Both the position numbers and the translations under genes were made by a program. Of a DNA stretch of 64,000 nt, positions 9,182-18,371 are shown piece after piece. This stretch comes from Belliella kenyensis. GTDB lineage: Bacteria > Bacteroidota > Bacteroidia > Cytophagales > Cyclobacteriaceae. The DNA is taken from NCBI RefSeq assembly GCF_022549675.1, contig NZ_JAKZGR010000008.1, positions 62,001 through 126,000 on the forward strand. The letters run 5' to 3'. Position 1 is the stretch's first letter, and each line of letters begins with the position of its first letter. The notes under the pieces were generated by a model that did no database searches, was not told the DNA's origin, and was given only the letters and a program-made list of their open reading frames with translations.

Positions 9182-11605
9182 CTAAAATCTAAATTCATAT
9201 CCCGCTGTGATAAAACGAGGCAATCCTACTTGAATACCTTGAGGCCTTCTCGAAGCGATGTATCTTCTATCTGTTAGGTTTTTTACAGTAATATTAAATC
9301 TTGAATTCCATCTTTTTACATCATAACCAATCATTGCATCTAGTAATGTATAGCTTTCAATCCTACCATTTCTACCATCCAAAGTTGGCTCAACCCTATT
9401 CAACTCATCTCCAAACTGATCGCCTACATAATTTAGCGTAAGTCTTCCAATAAAACCACTAGTGGTTTCTATAGTCAAAGCTGAATTCACAAACCAATTG
9501 GGTGCATAGGGTGTTCTGTTTCCATTGATATTGATATCATTGATGAATCTATCAGCTGCATAAGTAGACATGGCGTAAGTAGCATTGATATCATAATTTA
9601 ATTTAGTCCTAGTAAGTCCAAATAAATTCCCTAGCTCAAAAATCACAGCTGACTCTATACCTCTGTGTTTGGTAGCACCTGCATTCACTACACCAAAACC
9701 CATTCCTCCAGCTGATTCTGAAACAGGAATAATTTGATTGCTGAAATCCATCCAAAATCCAGTCATCTCAAAGAACAACCAGTTACTTACTTCCGATCGA
9801 AGGCCTAGCTCATAGTTGACACTTTCCTCCGCATCTAAATCTAGCACGTCGCCCATGGCAGTGATAGCATCTTTAGTCCTAGGAGGAGCATATCCTTTAT
9901 GTACTCCACCAAAGATATTGAGCTTTTGATTTGGTCTATAATTGAAACCTATTCCTGGGATAATTTCATGTATCACATTCCCTGCCACCAAGATGGTATC
10001 TCTTATTCCGATGTTTTCAAAATTTCTTCTTCTGATATCTCTTTCATAGTTGAAGTTCTCATACCTCACACCTACATTGAGGTCGATCTTTTTGCTGATG
10101 GCAAATTTGTTTTGGGCATATGCAGCAAATGCTTCACCAGTTCTTACTTCATCTTCTACCAAATTGCCACTTTTCACTCCAGCACGAGTTCCATTTACCC
10201 TTTGTTCATTGGCTTGTTCAAAAAGCACTCGAGTTCCCACGATCAGCTCATTTTTGATATTAAAAAGTCCATGATCTACTTCCAATCTAGGCTCAATCCC
10301 ACCCACTGTGAATTGACGATTTCTATTACCCGTGGAATTTCTCATGAAAACAGCCCCACCTGGAATAGATGTATCTCCCCATACAACACCCGTCCAGTTG
10401 CTTGGAGGTGTATTGGCTTCATTTATCTGAAAATCTTGACGATTCCAATTCCTCGTAGTAGTGTAAGCATAAGCAATGGTATTCAATCGAACATTTTCAT
10501 TGAACCTGTATTTATGGCTGAAGCTTATTGAATACCTAGAAACATCAAGCTGATCATCAGGTGCCATTCTAGTGAAATCCTGTCCGCCTTGATCATACAT
10601 CACCTGATTCAAACCTATGTATGTAGCGTTTGAAACTTCATTGTATAATCCTAACTTCAATCCTAATTCAGATTTGTCATTGATATTGAACAAAAACTTG
10701 GTATTGAAATCAGTGATATCGAAAGATGTAGGCCCAACATTATCTGCTCGCTTTTTGAGCAAATTCACTTGCATTCCTGTGTTGCCAAAAGTATTTCCAT
10801 AGTTAACCAAACCTGAGAAAAACCCTCCTTGACCTCCCTGGATTCTTACAGAGCCTTCTTGTGATTGCGGTGGATTTGGAGAAATATAATTCACCACACC
10901 TCCTATGGTCTGTGGACCATATAGAATCTGACCAGATCCTTTCAAAATCTCAACGCCAGCCATTCTATCAATAGCAGGGGTATAGTACATTTCAGGCTCT
11001 CCATAAGGTGATAGTGCTACAGGAACACCATCTTCAAGCACTAAAACTGACCTACTCCTATCTGGATCAAGTCCTCTAATACCTATATTCACACGCATAC
11101 CAAGACCTTCCTCATCTACCACATGTACTCCTGGAGATCTTCTTAGCACTTCATTACCACTCAAAGGTGAAATGGTATTGATTTCCTTCTGATCTATATA
11201 AGTCACAGACCCTGGTACTTTGCTGAATACCCTATCCTTAGATGATATCACAGTGACTTGAGGCATTTCTACTCCAGTCTCCTCAAAAACCAACTCAAGC
11301 TCATTGACTTCTCCGCCGCGTACTTCTACAGTTTTTGTAAACGTCTTGTACCCCACAGCTGATACTTTCAGTATATATAGCCCATCTTCTAAGTCAAAAA
11401 TTCGAAAAGTTCCATCTAGTTTTGAATAAGCCCCCTTTACAGTACCTACTACAGCAACATTTGCATAAGGTATAGTTTCACCGTCCATAGACTTCACTAG
11501 GCCCGAAATTACAAGCGTATGTTCCTCGCTTTCATTTAGCGGGAGACCTATTGTCGGAATATTAATCCAAAGTAAAAGATAAGTAAAAACAGTAATGATT
11601 TTCAT
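9182..11605 (-). CDS. TonB-dependent outer-membrane receptor, FecA-like
   Basis: An 807-residue outer-membrane receptor. After a signal peptide (about residues 1-22) comes a carboxypeptidase-regulatory-like domain ([19 protein letters not shown], about 30-110). The plug domain follows ([57 protein letters not shown], about 135-250) and then a 22-stranded barrel ending in the aromatic residue of YEFRF. The plug sequence is of the ferric-citrate/FecA type. Substrate is inferred and could be another metal chelate. Iron transport genes (feoAB) are elsewhere in the window, not linked. A good promoter lies at 11656-11687 and a terminator at 9041-9075, so it forms its own transcription unit. Confidence 0.88.
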   Translation of the reverse strand: MKIITVFTYLLLWINIPTIGLPLNESEEHTLVISGLVKSMDGETIPYANVAVVGTVKGAYSKLDGTFRIFDLEDGLYILKVSAVGYKTFTKTVEVRGGEVNELELVFEETGVEMPQVTVISSKDRVFSKVPGSVTYIDQKEINTISPLSGNEVLRRSPGVHVVDEEGLGMRVNIGIRGLDPDRSRSVLVLEDGVPVALSPYGEPEMYYTPAIDRMAGVEILKGSGQILYGPQTIGGVVNYISPNPPQSQEGSVRIQGGQGGFFSGLVNYGNTFGNTGMQVNLLKKRADNVGPTSFDITDFNTKFLFNINDKSELGLKLGLYNEVSNATYIGLNQVMYDQGGQDFTRMAPDDQLDVSRYSISFSHKYRFNENVRLNTIAYAYTTTRNWNRQDFQINEANTPPSNWTGVVWGDTSIPGGAVFMRNSTGNRNRQFTVGGIEPRLEVDHGLFNIKNELIVGTRVLFEQANEQRVNGTRAGVKSGNLVEDEVRTGEAFAAYAQNKFAISKKIDLNVGVRYENFNYERDIRRRNFENIGIRDTILVAGNVIHEIIPGIGFNYRPNQKLNIFGGVHKGYAPPRTKDAITAMGDVLDLDAEESVNYELGLRSEVSNWLFFEMTGFWMDFSNQIIPVSESAGGMGFGVVNAGATKHRGIESAVIFELGNLFGLTRTKLNYDINATYAMSTYAADRFINDININGNRTPYAPNWFVNSALTIETTSGFIGRLTLNYVGDQFGDELNRVEPTLDGRNGRIESYTLLDAMIGYDVKRWNSRFNITVKNLTDRRYIASRRPQGIQVGLPRFITAGYEFRF

Positions 11606-11655
11606 CTGAGTTGTAGTAATTATTATTCTTATTTAGATTTAATTTAATTAGTGCG

Positions 11656-11687
11656 CAAATCTAAAACCTATTTATACTTAATCCAAA
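11656..11687 (-). promoter_or_regulatory. Bacteroidota-type promoter for the TonB receptor gene
   Basis: On the minus strand a -33 box TTTG (11684-11687) is followed after 20 bp by TAGATTTG (11656-11663), an exact TAnnTTTG -7 box. Transcription would begin near 11650, giving a leader of about 45 nt. This is the best promoter match I found in the window. Confidence 0.72.
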
Positions 11688-11689
11688 TA

Positions 11690-11986
11690 AATGGCAAACA
11701 GAATATTTAAATCGCATATAACCGTACATCAACATCATGAGATTTCTATTGACATGTATAAAAAATGCAGCTAATAAATTAACCAAATCTGCAATAGATC
11801 CAGGGACATTTACCAATGGAGTCAACATATGAGTGCTTAAAAAACCAGTAAAACATAACTAGCAATTTTCTCGAATTTATGATTCGATCCATTCTGATTT
11901 AAGATTTTATGAAGGTGAATTGGAAGATTGAGAGATATAAGCTCACACTTATTAGCTACATAGAAACAATTCAGGGAAATATTTCC
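11690..11986. other. Intergenic, no gene recognised
   Basis: About 300 bp between the TonB receptor promoter and rnpB. One 31-codon frame (11737-11832) has no ribosome-binding site or recognisable product and was rejected. TTACTTTG at 11987-11994 may be the rnpB -7 box (one mismatch). Confidence 0.5.
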
Positions 11987-11997
11987 TTACTTTGCAA

Positions 11998-12411
11998 TGT
12001 GCAAGCTGGCTTGTCGCTGTTCCGATCATCGGAAGAGAGGAAAGTCCGGGCAACATAGAGCGCCATACTTCCTAACGGGAAGGGATCATATTGGAGACGG
12101 TATGGTTACAGAAAGTGCCACAGAAAATATACCGTCCTGTCCCGATAGCTATCGGGATCGGGATAAGGGTGAAAAGGTGGGGTAAGAGCCCACCGTGCTG
12201 ATGGTGACATCAGTAGCAGGGTAAACCTTATGGGTTGAAAGACCAAATAGGCTCCGATCCAAGGGCTGCTCGTCCAAATTTTTCCTTTTGAGGATAAATC
12301 ATCGGAGTGGGTAGGTTGATGGAGTCTGACTGTGAAGTCAGATCTAGATAAATGACAGGCATCACTTGGGAAACCAAGAGAATGACAGAACCCGGCTTAC
12401 AGGCTTGCACA
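11998..12411 (+). ncRNA. rnpB: RNase P RNA (bacterial type A)
   Basis: The catalytic RNA of RNase P, which matures tRNA 5' ends. The conserved core GAGGAAAGTCCGGGC (12037-12051) and its 3' partner GACAGAACCCGGCTTA (12384-12399) are both present. The outer P1 helix forms from TGTGCAAGC (11998-12006) and GCTTGCACA (12403-12411). Other conserved blocks are GAAAGTGCCACAGAAA and GGTAAGAGCCCACCG. A palindromic segment CCCGATAGCTATCGGG lies in the variable arm near 12135-12150 and resembles an intergenic palindrome seen elsewhere in the window. The next gene starts 30 bp downstream. Confidence 0.97.
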
Positions 12412-12441
12412 TTTTAACTTTAAAAGACAAAAAACTACCAT

Positions 12442-13599
12442 ATGCCTAAGATTCTAATCATAGATGATGAAAAAGTCATCAGAGCTACTCTTAAAGAAAT
12501 ATTAGAATACGAAAAATATCAAATCTCAGAAGCTCAAGACGGGCAAGAAGGTTTGCAAAAAATACAAGAAGAAGAATTTGACCTAGTACTTTGTGATATA
12601 AAAATGCCAAAGATGGATGGTATTGAAGTGCTAGATCAAGTTTCCAAACTTGACAAACAACCTCAGTTCATCATGATCTCTGCTCATGGATCTATAGAGA
12701 CAGCGGTAGAGGCAACTAAAAAAGGAGCATTTGACTTTGTCCCCAAACCACCCGACCTCAATAGGCTTTTGCTTACTGTTCGGAATGCATTAGACAAAAA
12801 GAATTTGGTAACTGAAACCAAAGTATTGAAGAAAAAGCTTTCGAAAAAATTAGACATGGTAGGTGAGTCTGGCGCAATACTTCATGTCAAAGAGACGATT
12901 GAAAAAGTAGCTCCTACAGATGCACGTGTACTGATCACTGGGCCAAATGGTACGGGCAAAGAACTCGTTGCACATTGGCTTCATCAGAAAAGTAACAGAG
13001 CCTCTGCTCCTTTTATTGCGGTGAACTGTGCCGCTATACCAGCCGAATTGATCGAGTCAGAACTCTTTGGCCATGAAAAAGGTGCTTTTACTTCAGCTAT
13101 GAAGCAGCGTCAAGGTAAGTTTGAACAAGCCAATGGTGGTACACTTTTTTTGGATGAAATAGGTGACATGAGCTTATCTGCTCAAGCCAAGGTACTTCGC
13201 GCCCTTCAAGAGCACAAAATCACCAGAGTCGGTGGAGATAAAGACATCAAAGTAGACGTGCGTGTACTTGCGGCGACCAATAAAGACTTAAAGAAAGAAA
13301 TAGAAGATGGAAATTTTAGAGAAGATCTTTACCATAGATTGAGCGTCATATTGATTCAAGTACCAGCTTTGAGAGAAAGAAACGAAGACATCCCTTTGCT
13401 TGTAGAAAAATTCTTGGAAGACATTTCTGGAGAATATGGCACAGCTAAGAAAGCTATTGACAAAAATGCACTCGGTAAACTTCAAGAGTTTCCTTGGACT
13501 GGAAACATCAGGGAATTGAGAAATGTGGTGGAAAGGTTGGTAATACTAGGAGGTCAAACAATTAGCCTAGATGACGTAAAAAAATATGCTGACTATTGA
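12442..13599 (+). CDS. NtrC-type response regulator without a DNA-binding domain
   Basis: A 385-residue protein with a receiver domain (residues 1-120; acidic pocket Asp8/Asp9, phospho-acceptor Asp52 in LCDIKMPKMDG) and a sigma-54-activator AAA+ domain (about 140-385). The latter has Walker A GPNGTGKE, the sensor region GGTLFLDEIGDMSLSAQAKV and WTGNIRELRNVVERL near the end. The protein stops at KKYADY, so the Fis-type helix-turn-helix is missing. The sigma-54 contact loop reads GAFTSA in place of GAFTGA. I recall related Bacteroidota proteins with the same features, so it is probably not a recent truncation. Its partner kinase is not in the window. Confidence 0.85.
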   Translation: MPKILIIDDEKVIRATLKEILEYEKYQISEAQDGQEGLQKIQEEEFDLVLCDIKMPKMDGIEVLDQVSKLDKQPQFIMISAHGSIETAVEATKKGAFDFVPKPPDLNRLLLTVRNALDKKNLVTETKVLKKKLSKKLDMVGESGAILHVKETIEKVAPTDARVLITGPNGTGKELVAHWLHQKSNRASAPFIAVNCAAIPAELIESELFGHEKGAFTSAMKQRQGKFEQANGGTLFLDEIGDMSLSAQAKVLRALQEHKITRVGGDKDIKVDVRVLAATNKDLKKEIEDGNFREDLYHRLSVILIQVPALRERNEDIPLLVEKFLEDISGEYGTAKKAIDKNALGKLQEFPWTGNIRELRNVVERLVILGGQTISLDDVKKYADY

Positions 13600-13616
13600 T
13601 AGTCAGCATATTTTTT
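13579..13616. terminator. Bidirectional terminator
   Basis: ATATGCTGACT and AGTCAGCATAT pair with a 6-base loop, flanked by A-tracts on the left and T-tracts on the right, so it can end transcription in both directions. It overlaps the stop codons of the response regulator gene and of the convergent small lipoprotein gene. Confidence 0.8.
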
Positions 13617-13734
13617 ACCCTCTGATTTCTTTTGAATCTACTGCTTTCGCATAAGCTGGACATGGTCTGCTAGATGCACATGAAGCCAGTGCCAACAGCC
13701 CTACTCCTAAAACTACAATTGCTAATCTTTTCAT
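13615..13734 (-). CDS. Small lipoprotein, 39 residues
   Basis: A complete 39-codon gene. The peptide starts MKRLAIVVLGVGLLALASCA, a textbook type II signal sequence with lipobox LASC (Cys19), and ends SSRPCPAYAKAVDSKEIRG. The mature peptide is therefore only about 21 residues, with a second cysteine in the motif RPCPAY. Small lipoproteins with a CPAY motif occur in other Bacteroidota from memory, but their role is unknown. Its stop codon lies within the shared terminator with the response regulator gene. Confidence 0.7.
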   Translation of the reverse strand: MKRLAIVVLGVGLLALASCASSRPCPAYAKAVDSKEIRG

Positions 13735-13787
13735 TGATTAAATTTTTTACAAGTTCAAATATGTCTATTTCTCTGAGGAATACAAAA

Positions 13788-14783
13788 TTAATTGAGCAAT
13801 AAGTTACAACCCCTGATATCACTATTATCAAATCGACCAAGAACTTCCAAGGATCCATTCTCATCAATTTTACCCAAATCCTTTGTTTCAATAAAAGCAC
13901 ATGAATGAAAATTAGCCAAATCGATCACATTGATCCCGCCTTGAGATTTCTGAGCGATAGCATATGGATCATTAGCATCTCTGATCAAAACTTTCATGGA
14001 GTCTGGTAAACTGTACTTCCCATGACCAGTGGAATAAGCCTGGGACATCAACTCGGTCATCCCATATTCTGAATGAATTGCATCGACTTTAAAAGATTGA
14101 GTAAGTATCTCATGCAATTCTTGCCTGATCATCTCTCTTCTCCTCCCTTTCATCCCACCAGTTTCCATGACGATGAGGTTCTCCATTTCTGGAATGTTGA
14201 CATTACTTTCTGCGATATCCAAAAGCGCAAAAGTCACCCCTAACAAAAGTACTTTTCGAGTATCACTTTTCAACTCTTCCAATTTGCCTACTAGCCTCTC
14301 ATGATCGTATAGATAGGTTCCTGAATGCGCTGACTGAGATTGCTTGATAAAATATTGTGCCATTGCTACCAATGAACTGCCAGGCCGCTCTAAGTATGCT
14401 GGTAATAGTGCCAAAACATGATAACTTTGAATTTTCCCATATTTACTTTCAAATAGTCTCAACGCATGCTGAAGGTAGAACTCTTCCGACCAAATGTAAT
14501 GTTTGCTGGTGACCATTCCAGTGGTACCACTAGAAGAAAAATACCTAGAATAATCCTCCATAGGGCCAGTTATCACTTGATGATCCTTAAAAAATTGAAT
14601 AGGCAAAAATGGAATTTGATCTAAACTTTTGATGGACGATGAATCAATATTTCGAAAGGATAAATATTTCTTATATATTGAATTATGGATAGCCTGAAAC
14701 TGAAACAGTTCCAAGGCTTTTTGGTCAAAATCAAGACTCGAAATATTTACTAGACATTCTGAAAAACTTTTGAAATAATTCAT
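13788..14783 (-). CDS. LuxE-domain acyl-protein synthetase-like protein
   Basis: With the start at 14783 (MNYFKSFSECLV) the protein has 331 residues. An upstream ATG at 14843 would add 20 residues but would leave only 11 bp to the divergent gene. The segment YFSSSGTTGMVTSKHYIWSEE contains the adenylate-forming SSGTTG motif, and YGMTELMSQAY follows later, as in LuxE-like and phenylacetate-CoA-ligase-like enzymes. LuxE activates fatty acids as acyl-adenylates and transfers them to a cysteine. No lux genes are nearby, so the substrate here is unknown. Bacteroidota genomes often carry this gene alone. Confidence 0.8.
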   Translation of the reverse strand: MNYFKSFSECLVNISSLDFDQKALELFQFQAIHNSIYKKYLSFRNIDSSSIKSLDQIPFLPIQFFKDHQVITGPMEDYSRYFSSSGTTGMVTSKHYIWSEEFYLQHALRLFESKYGKIQSYHVLALLPAYLERPGSSLVAMAQYFIKQSQSAHSGTYLYDHERLVGKLEELKSDTRKVLLLGVTFALLDIAESNVNIPEMENLIVMETGGMKGRRREMIRQELHEILTQSFKVDAIHSEYGMTELMSQAYSTGHGKYSLPDSMKVLIRDANDPYAIAQKSQGGINVIDLANFHSCAFIETKDLGKIDENGSLEVLGRFDNSDIRGCNLLLN

Positions 14784-14854
14784 CGTTTTATATTTTGCTA
14801 TCACAAAATTAAGCAAATTTACCTTTGAATGATCTTTTACCATAAACTTAAGGC

Positions 14855-15529
14855 ATGAGAAGTCCCAAACTCTTATTTTATGCGTTAATCTTTGCTTTCA
14901 GTTTGAATGCATGTATTTCTCCACCCGATGATTTTCCGACAGTTCCAGAGATTGCCTTTGAAGGTATGGAATTTGTCAATACTTCAGGAAGTGACTCCCT
15001 GATCGTGTCTATCAGTTTCAAGGATCAAGAGGGTGATTTAGGTTTGAATGCAACAGATCTGAACCCTCCATTCAATGAACTCATTTTCAAAAGAGATAAT
15101 ACAGGAGCACTAATCACATACAGTCAAAGACCACCTGAGGCACCTTCTTATAATCCACTTGATTGGTCTATAAGACCAAGAATAAATAATGTGGTATTGA
15201 ATGATACTGTGTGGGTAGAAATCAACCCTAATCACTTTAATATTTTTGTGAAATTTTTCATAAAGCGAAATGGTATCTTCAATGAATTTAGATGGGAAGA
15301 CCCTCCTTTCTTTACTACTTTCAATGGTAGATTTCCTAGAATTCTCCCAGATAACAGGACTCAAGGAGTAGAAGGTACGATACGTTACAGCATGCGTTCT
15401 TTTGGTTGGGAATCTATATTTAGAAATGATACTATCAGAATCGATGTACAAATTCAAGATAGGGCTCTCAATAGAAGTAATATTGCGTCCAGTCCCGAAT
15501 TGACCCTTCGCCAAATCACCAGAAATTAA
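14855..15529 (+). CDS. Hypothetical lipoprotein
   Basis: A 224-residue protein with a type II signal peptide ending at the lipobox SLNAC (Cys19). The mature part includes VSISFKDQEGDLGL, a D-x-E-G-D-x-G pattern resembling the calcium-binding-type loops of Bacteroidota surface lipoproteins, and then beta-rich sequence. I do not recognise a specific family. It is divergent from the LuxE-like gene. A weak shared promoter region lies between them. Confidence 0.65.
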   Translation: MRSPKLLFYALIFAFSLNACISPPDDFPTVPEIAFEGMEFVNTSGSDSLIVSISFKDQEGDLGLNATDLNPPFNELIFKRDNTGALITYSQRPPEAPSYNPLDWSIRPRINNVVLNDTVWVEINPNHFNIFVKFFIKRNGIFNEFRWEDPPFFTTFNGRFPRILPDNRTQGVEGTIRYSMRSFGWESIFRNDTIRIDVQIQDRALNRSNIASSPELTLRQITRN

Positions 15530-15770
15530 AAATTTTCCCAATTTTTTGATCCTTTATTATTGCAATCAAATCTTTAAGATTATCAAAGATTTAGAATGCT
15601 ACAAAATTATTTTTTTATAGTAACCTTCCTGATGTCTTTCTCAAATTAAAAAGGTTAAACAACCTTTTTGGCAAGGAATATGTTAAAATATCTTAAAATT
15701 TTGTTTACATAATTCAAAAAAAGCAGACTAATCTCTGCGAAGATAAATTAAAACCTTAAATATAACTAAA

Positions 15771-16331
15771 ATGAAAAAGACAGTTTATTTAGCCTTCATC
15801 TTAACAGTGATTGGCTTTTCAGAATCATTTGCTCAAGGCTTAAACTTCGGTATCAAAGGAGGAGCAAACATTGCAAACTATAGTGGAGATATATCATCAT
15901 ATAGCTCTGAGAGCATTACCTCCTATCATGCAGGTGCATTTGTAGAACTAGGTTTGGGAAGCAACTTCTCGATTCAGCCAGAGTTACTTTACTCTACTAT
16001 AGGTTCAAACATCACTTTCAATGGTGCAAGAGAAGATTTCAAAAATGAGTTAGGGTACATTTCAGTACCTGTGCTGGCAAGAGTGTATTTGATTCCTAAC
16101 AGATTAAGTTTAGATTTCGGTCCTCAGGTTTCTTTCTTGATGAATCAATCAGAAGATCTTGATATCTCAAACTCAAACACCTTTGATTTTGCAGTTTCAG
16201 GCGGTGCTACCTTACATATTTTAGGGCCATTGTTTATCCAAGGAAGATACAACCTAGGTCTTACTGATGTAAAACCAAATGCTGATGTAACAAACAGAGT
16301 CGTTCAGCTTTCCGCTGGTCTTAGATTCTAA
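15771..16331 (+). CDS. Outer-membrane beta-barrel protein (porin family)
   Basis: A 186-residue protein with a Sec signal peptide (about residues 1-21, cleavage after SFAQ). The mature start GLNFGIKGGANIANY is typical of the PorT/OMP_b-brl family. Alternating hydrophobic strands follow, including SIQPELLYS, YISVPVLARVYL and LSLDFGPQVSFL, and the protein ends in VQLSAGLRF, a barrel C-terminus with terminal Phe. It is probably a small eight- to ten-stranded outer-membrane barrel. Substrate unknown. It is transcribed alone, with a strong terminator at 16408-16482. Confidence 0.82.
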   Translation: MKKTVYLAFILTVIGFSESFAQGLNFGIKGGANIANYSGDISSYSSESITSYHAGAFVELGLGSNFSIQPELLYSTIGSNITFNGAREDFKNELGYISVPVLARVYLIPNRLSLDFGPQVSFLMNQSEDLDISNSNTFDFAVSGGATLHILGPLFIQGRYNLGLTDVKPNADVTNRVVQLSAGLRF

Positions 16332-16407
16332 TTAAAATCAATTTAAAATTCCTGCCATTCTTTAAGTGATCAATATGTAAACGTCAGGCTAACATTTTAC
16401 ATTAACT

Positions 16408-16482
16408 TGACCTTGAGCCAAGGCTCTAAAGACATGTCTCACCAACATCTCTTAAGACCAATGGCTCAGGGTCATTTTTTTT
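16408..16482 (+). terminator. Terminator after the beta-barrel gene
   Basis: TGACCTTGAGCCA (16408-16420) pairs with TGGCTCAGGGTCA (16462-16474) with one mismatch, and eight T residues follow at once. The loop of about 40 bases is unusually long. Confidence 0.7.
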
Positions 16483-16564
16483 TACGGGATATCTCATTTT
16501 ATTTTATAAAAGTATCATCTATGGCAGTTGAATTGTGGTTATGTTGAAAGATCATTGATTTGAA

Positions 16565-16583
16565 ATCATTTTGATAAAATGAT
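16565..16583. promoter_or_regulatory. Candidate operator (perfect inverted repeat)
   Basis: ATCATTTT-GAT-AAAATGAT is a perfect 8+8 palindrome with a 3-bp centre, nested inside a looser ATTGAT...ATCAAT pair. It lies about 150 bp before the acetolactate-synthase-like gene in an otherwise featureless 250-bp spacer. It could be a regulator binding site for that operon or a chance AT-rich palindrome. Confidence 0.3.
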
Positions 16584-16730
16584 AGTTGTAATAGTATCAA
16601 TCGTTTTTCACCTATTTTCAAAACAACCACAAAAAATAGAACCGCATGAAAAATTCATACCCAAAAATAAAGAACACAATGATCTGATTTTGGGAACGGG
16701 TTTCTATTTGACCACAACAAACAAAAACAT

Positions 16731-18371
16731 ATGAAAGCATCTGACCTTTTTGTCAAAGCACTAGAAAATGAGGGAGTCGAATATATTTTCGCTGTACCAG
16801 GCGAGGAGAATTTAGACCTTCTCCAATCTTTAAAAAAATCTAAAATCAAATTGATCCTGACACGTCATGAACAAGGAGCGGGATTCATGGCTGCGACCTA
16901 CGGAAGACTGACAGGAAAGCCAGGTGTCTGCATGGCCACTCTTGGCCCTGGTGCCACCAACTTGGTAACGCCCGCTGCTTATGCCCAGCTTGGGGGAATG
17001 CCCATGATGATGATCACAGGACAGAAACCTATCAAAAAAAGTAAACAGGCGAGATTTCAAATCATTGATGTGGTAGACATGATGAGGCCTATCACCAAAT
17101 ACACCAAACAAATCGTCAACAGCAACAACATTGCCTCTCAGATCAGAGAGGCTTTCAGGATAGCTCAAGAAGAGAAACCTGGCGCCGTTCACTTAGAATT
17201 CCCTGAAGATATCGCTCAAGAAGAATGTGAAGACCTAGTATTTCAAGTGACTGGACACATCATCCCGAAACCAGACGATAAAGCTATCTCTGATGCCATA
17301 GAAATGATAGAGAATGCCAACAAACCATTGCTTCTCATAGGAGCTGGAGCCAACCGAAAGATTACCTGTGAAGCACTCAGGGCATTTGTAGACCATACGG
17401 GTATATACTTTTTCACCACACAAATGGGTAAAGGGGTAATTGACGAAAGACATCCTAAGTATCTGGGCACAGCAGCACTTTCAAGCAATGATTTTCTACA
17501 TGCAGCGATAGACGAGGCTGACTTGATCATCAATGTAGGACATGATGTGATAGAGAAGCCGCCATTCTTTATGAAGCAAGGAGGCAAGAAAGTCATTCAT
17601 ATAAACTTCTCACCCGCCGAAGTTGACCCTGTTTACTTCCCCCAACTCAATGTAGTGGGAGATATTACCAACGCTATTAAGAAAATAAGTGATGATATTA
17701 AGCCCCAAGATCACTGGGACACCTCGCTCTTTAAAAAAGTAAAATCTGGGGTGGATAGCCATTTGAGCAAGTATTTTGAAGACACAAGGTTCCCTATGCT
17801 TCCCCAGAGGCTGGTTAACCTATTAAGAAATAAACTTGCGTCCGAAGACATCATTACGCTGGATAATGGAGTTTATAAACTTTGGTTTGCAAGAAACTAC
17901 ACTTGTCACAAGCCAAATACCCTTTTACTTGACAATGCCCTAGCCAGCATGGGTGCAGGATTACCTTCTGCTATGGCTGTCAATATGCTTTACCCAGACC
18001 GCAAGGTAGTGTCTGTGTGTGGAGACGGTGGATTTATGATGAATTCTCAGGAGATAGAAACAGCAGTCAGGTTAAAGTTGAACCTTACGGTCATCATCCT
18101 CAATGATGAAGCTTACGGAATGATCAAGTGGAAACAGGAAGATATGGGATTTGATGATTTTGGTTTGGATTACAAAAATCCAGATTTTGTACAGTATGCA
18201 TCAAGTTATGGGGCGAATGGCTATAGACCAGAAAGCGATCAAGATTTTCAAAAAACGTTAAATCACTGCCTCGAGACTGATGGTGTACATCTGATAGATT
18301 TACCTGTAGACTACTCCCTCAATCACCCAATTTTAAATGTAATGTTGAAAGAAAAAGCTAATAAATTATGA
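16731..18371 (+). CDS. Acetolactate-synthase-like thiamine-diphosphate enzyme
   Basis: A 546-residue cytoplasmic enzyme of the IlvB/AlsS family. It has the N-terminal pyrimidine-binding domain with catalytic Glu47 (LTRHEQGAGFMAATYGR) and ATLGPGATNLVTPAAYAQ, a central domain, and the C-terminal diphosphate-binding domain with GDGGFMMN...ND around residues 430-460. There is no regulatory small subunit, as in catabolic AlsS-type enzymes. Its stop overlaps the start of the aldehyde dehydrogenase gene (ATGA), so the two are translationally coupled. The real substrate may be a 2-oxo acid other than pyruvate. Confidence 0.82.
   Translation: MKASDLFVKALENEGVEYIFAVPGEENLDLLQSLKKSKIKLILTRHEQGAGFMAATYGRLTGKPGVCMATLGPGATNLVTPAAYAQLGGMPMMMITGQKPIKKSKQARFQIIDVVDMMRPITKYTKQIVNSNNIASQIREAFRIAQEEKPGAVHLEFPEDIAQEECEDLVFQVTGHIIPKPDDKAISDAIEMIENANKPLLLIGAGANRKITCEALRAFVDHTGIYFFTTQMGKGVIDERHPKYLGTAALSSNDFLHAAIDEADLIINVGHDVIEKPPFFMKQGGKKVIHINFSPAEVDPVYFPQLNVVGDITNAIKKISDDIKPQDHWDTSLFKKVKSGVDSHLSKYFEDTRFPMLPQRLVNLLRNKLASEDIITLDNGVYKLWFARNYTCHKPNTLLLDNALASMGAGLPSAMAVNMLYPDRKVVSVCGDGGFMMNSQEIETAVRLKLNLTVIILNDEAYGMIKWKQEDMGFDDFGLDYKNPDFVQYASSYGANGYRPESDQDFQKTLNHCLETDGVHLIDLPVDYSLNHPILNVMLKEKANKL

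Noticed and set aside
11737-11832. 31-codon frame upstream of rnpB
   Set aside because: No ribosome-binding site or motif.
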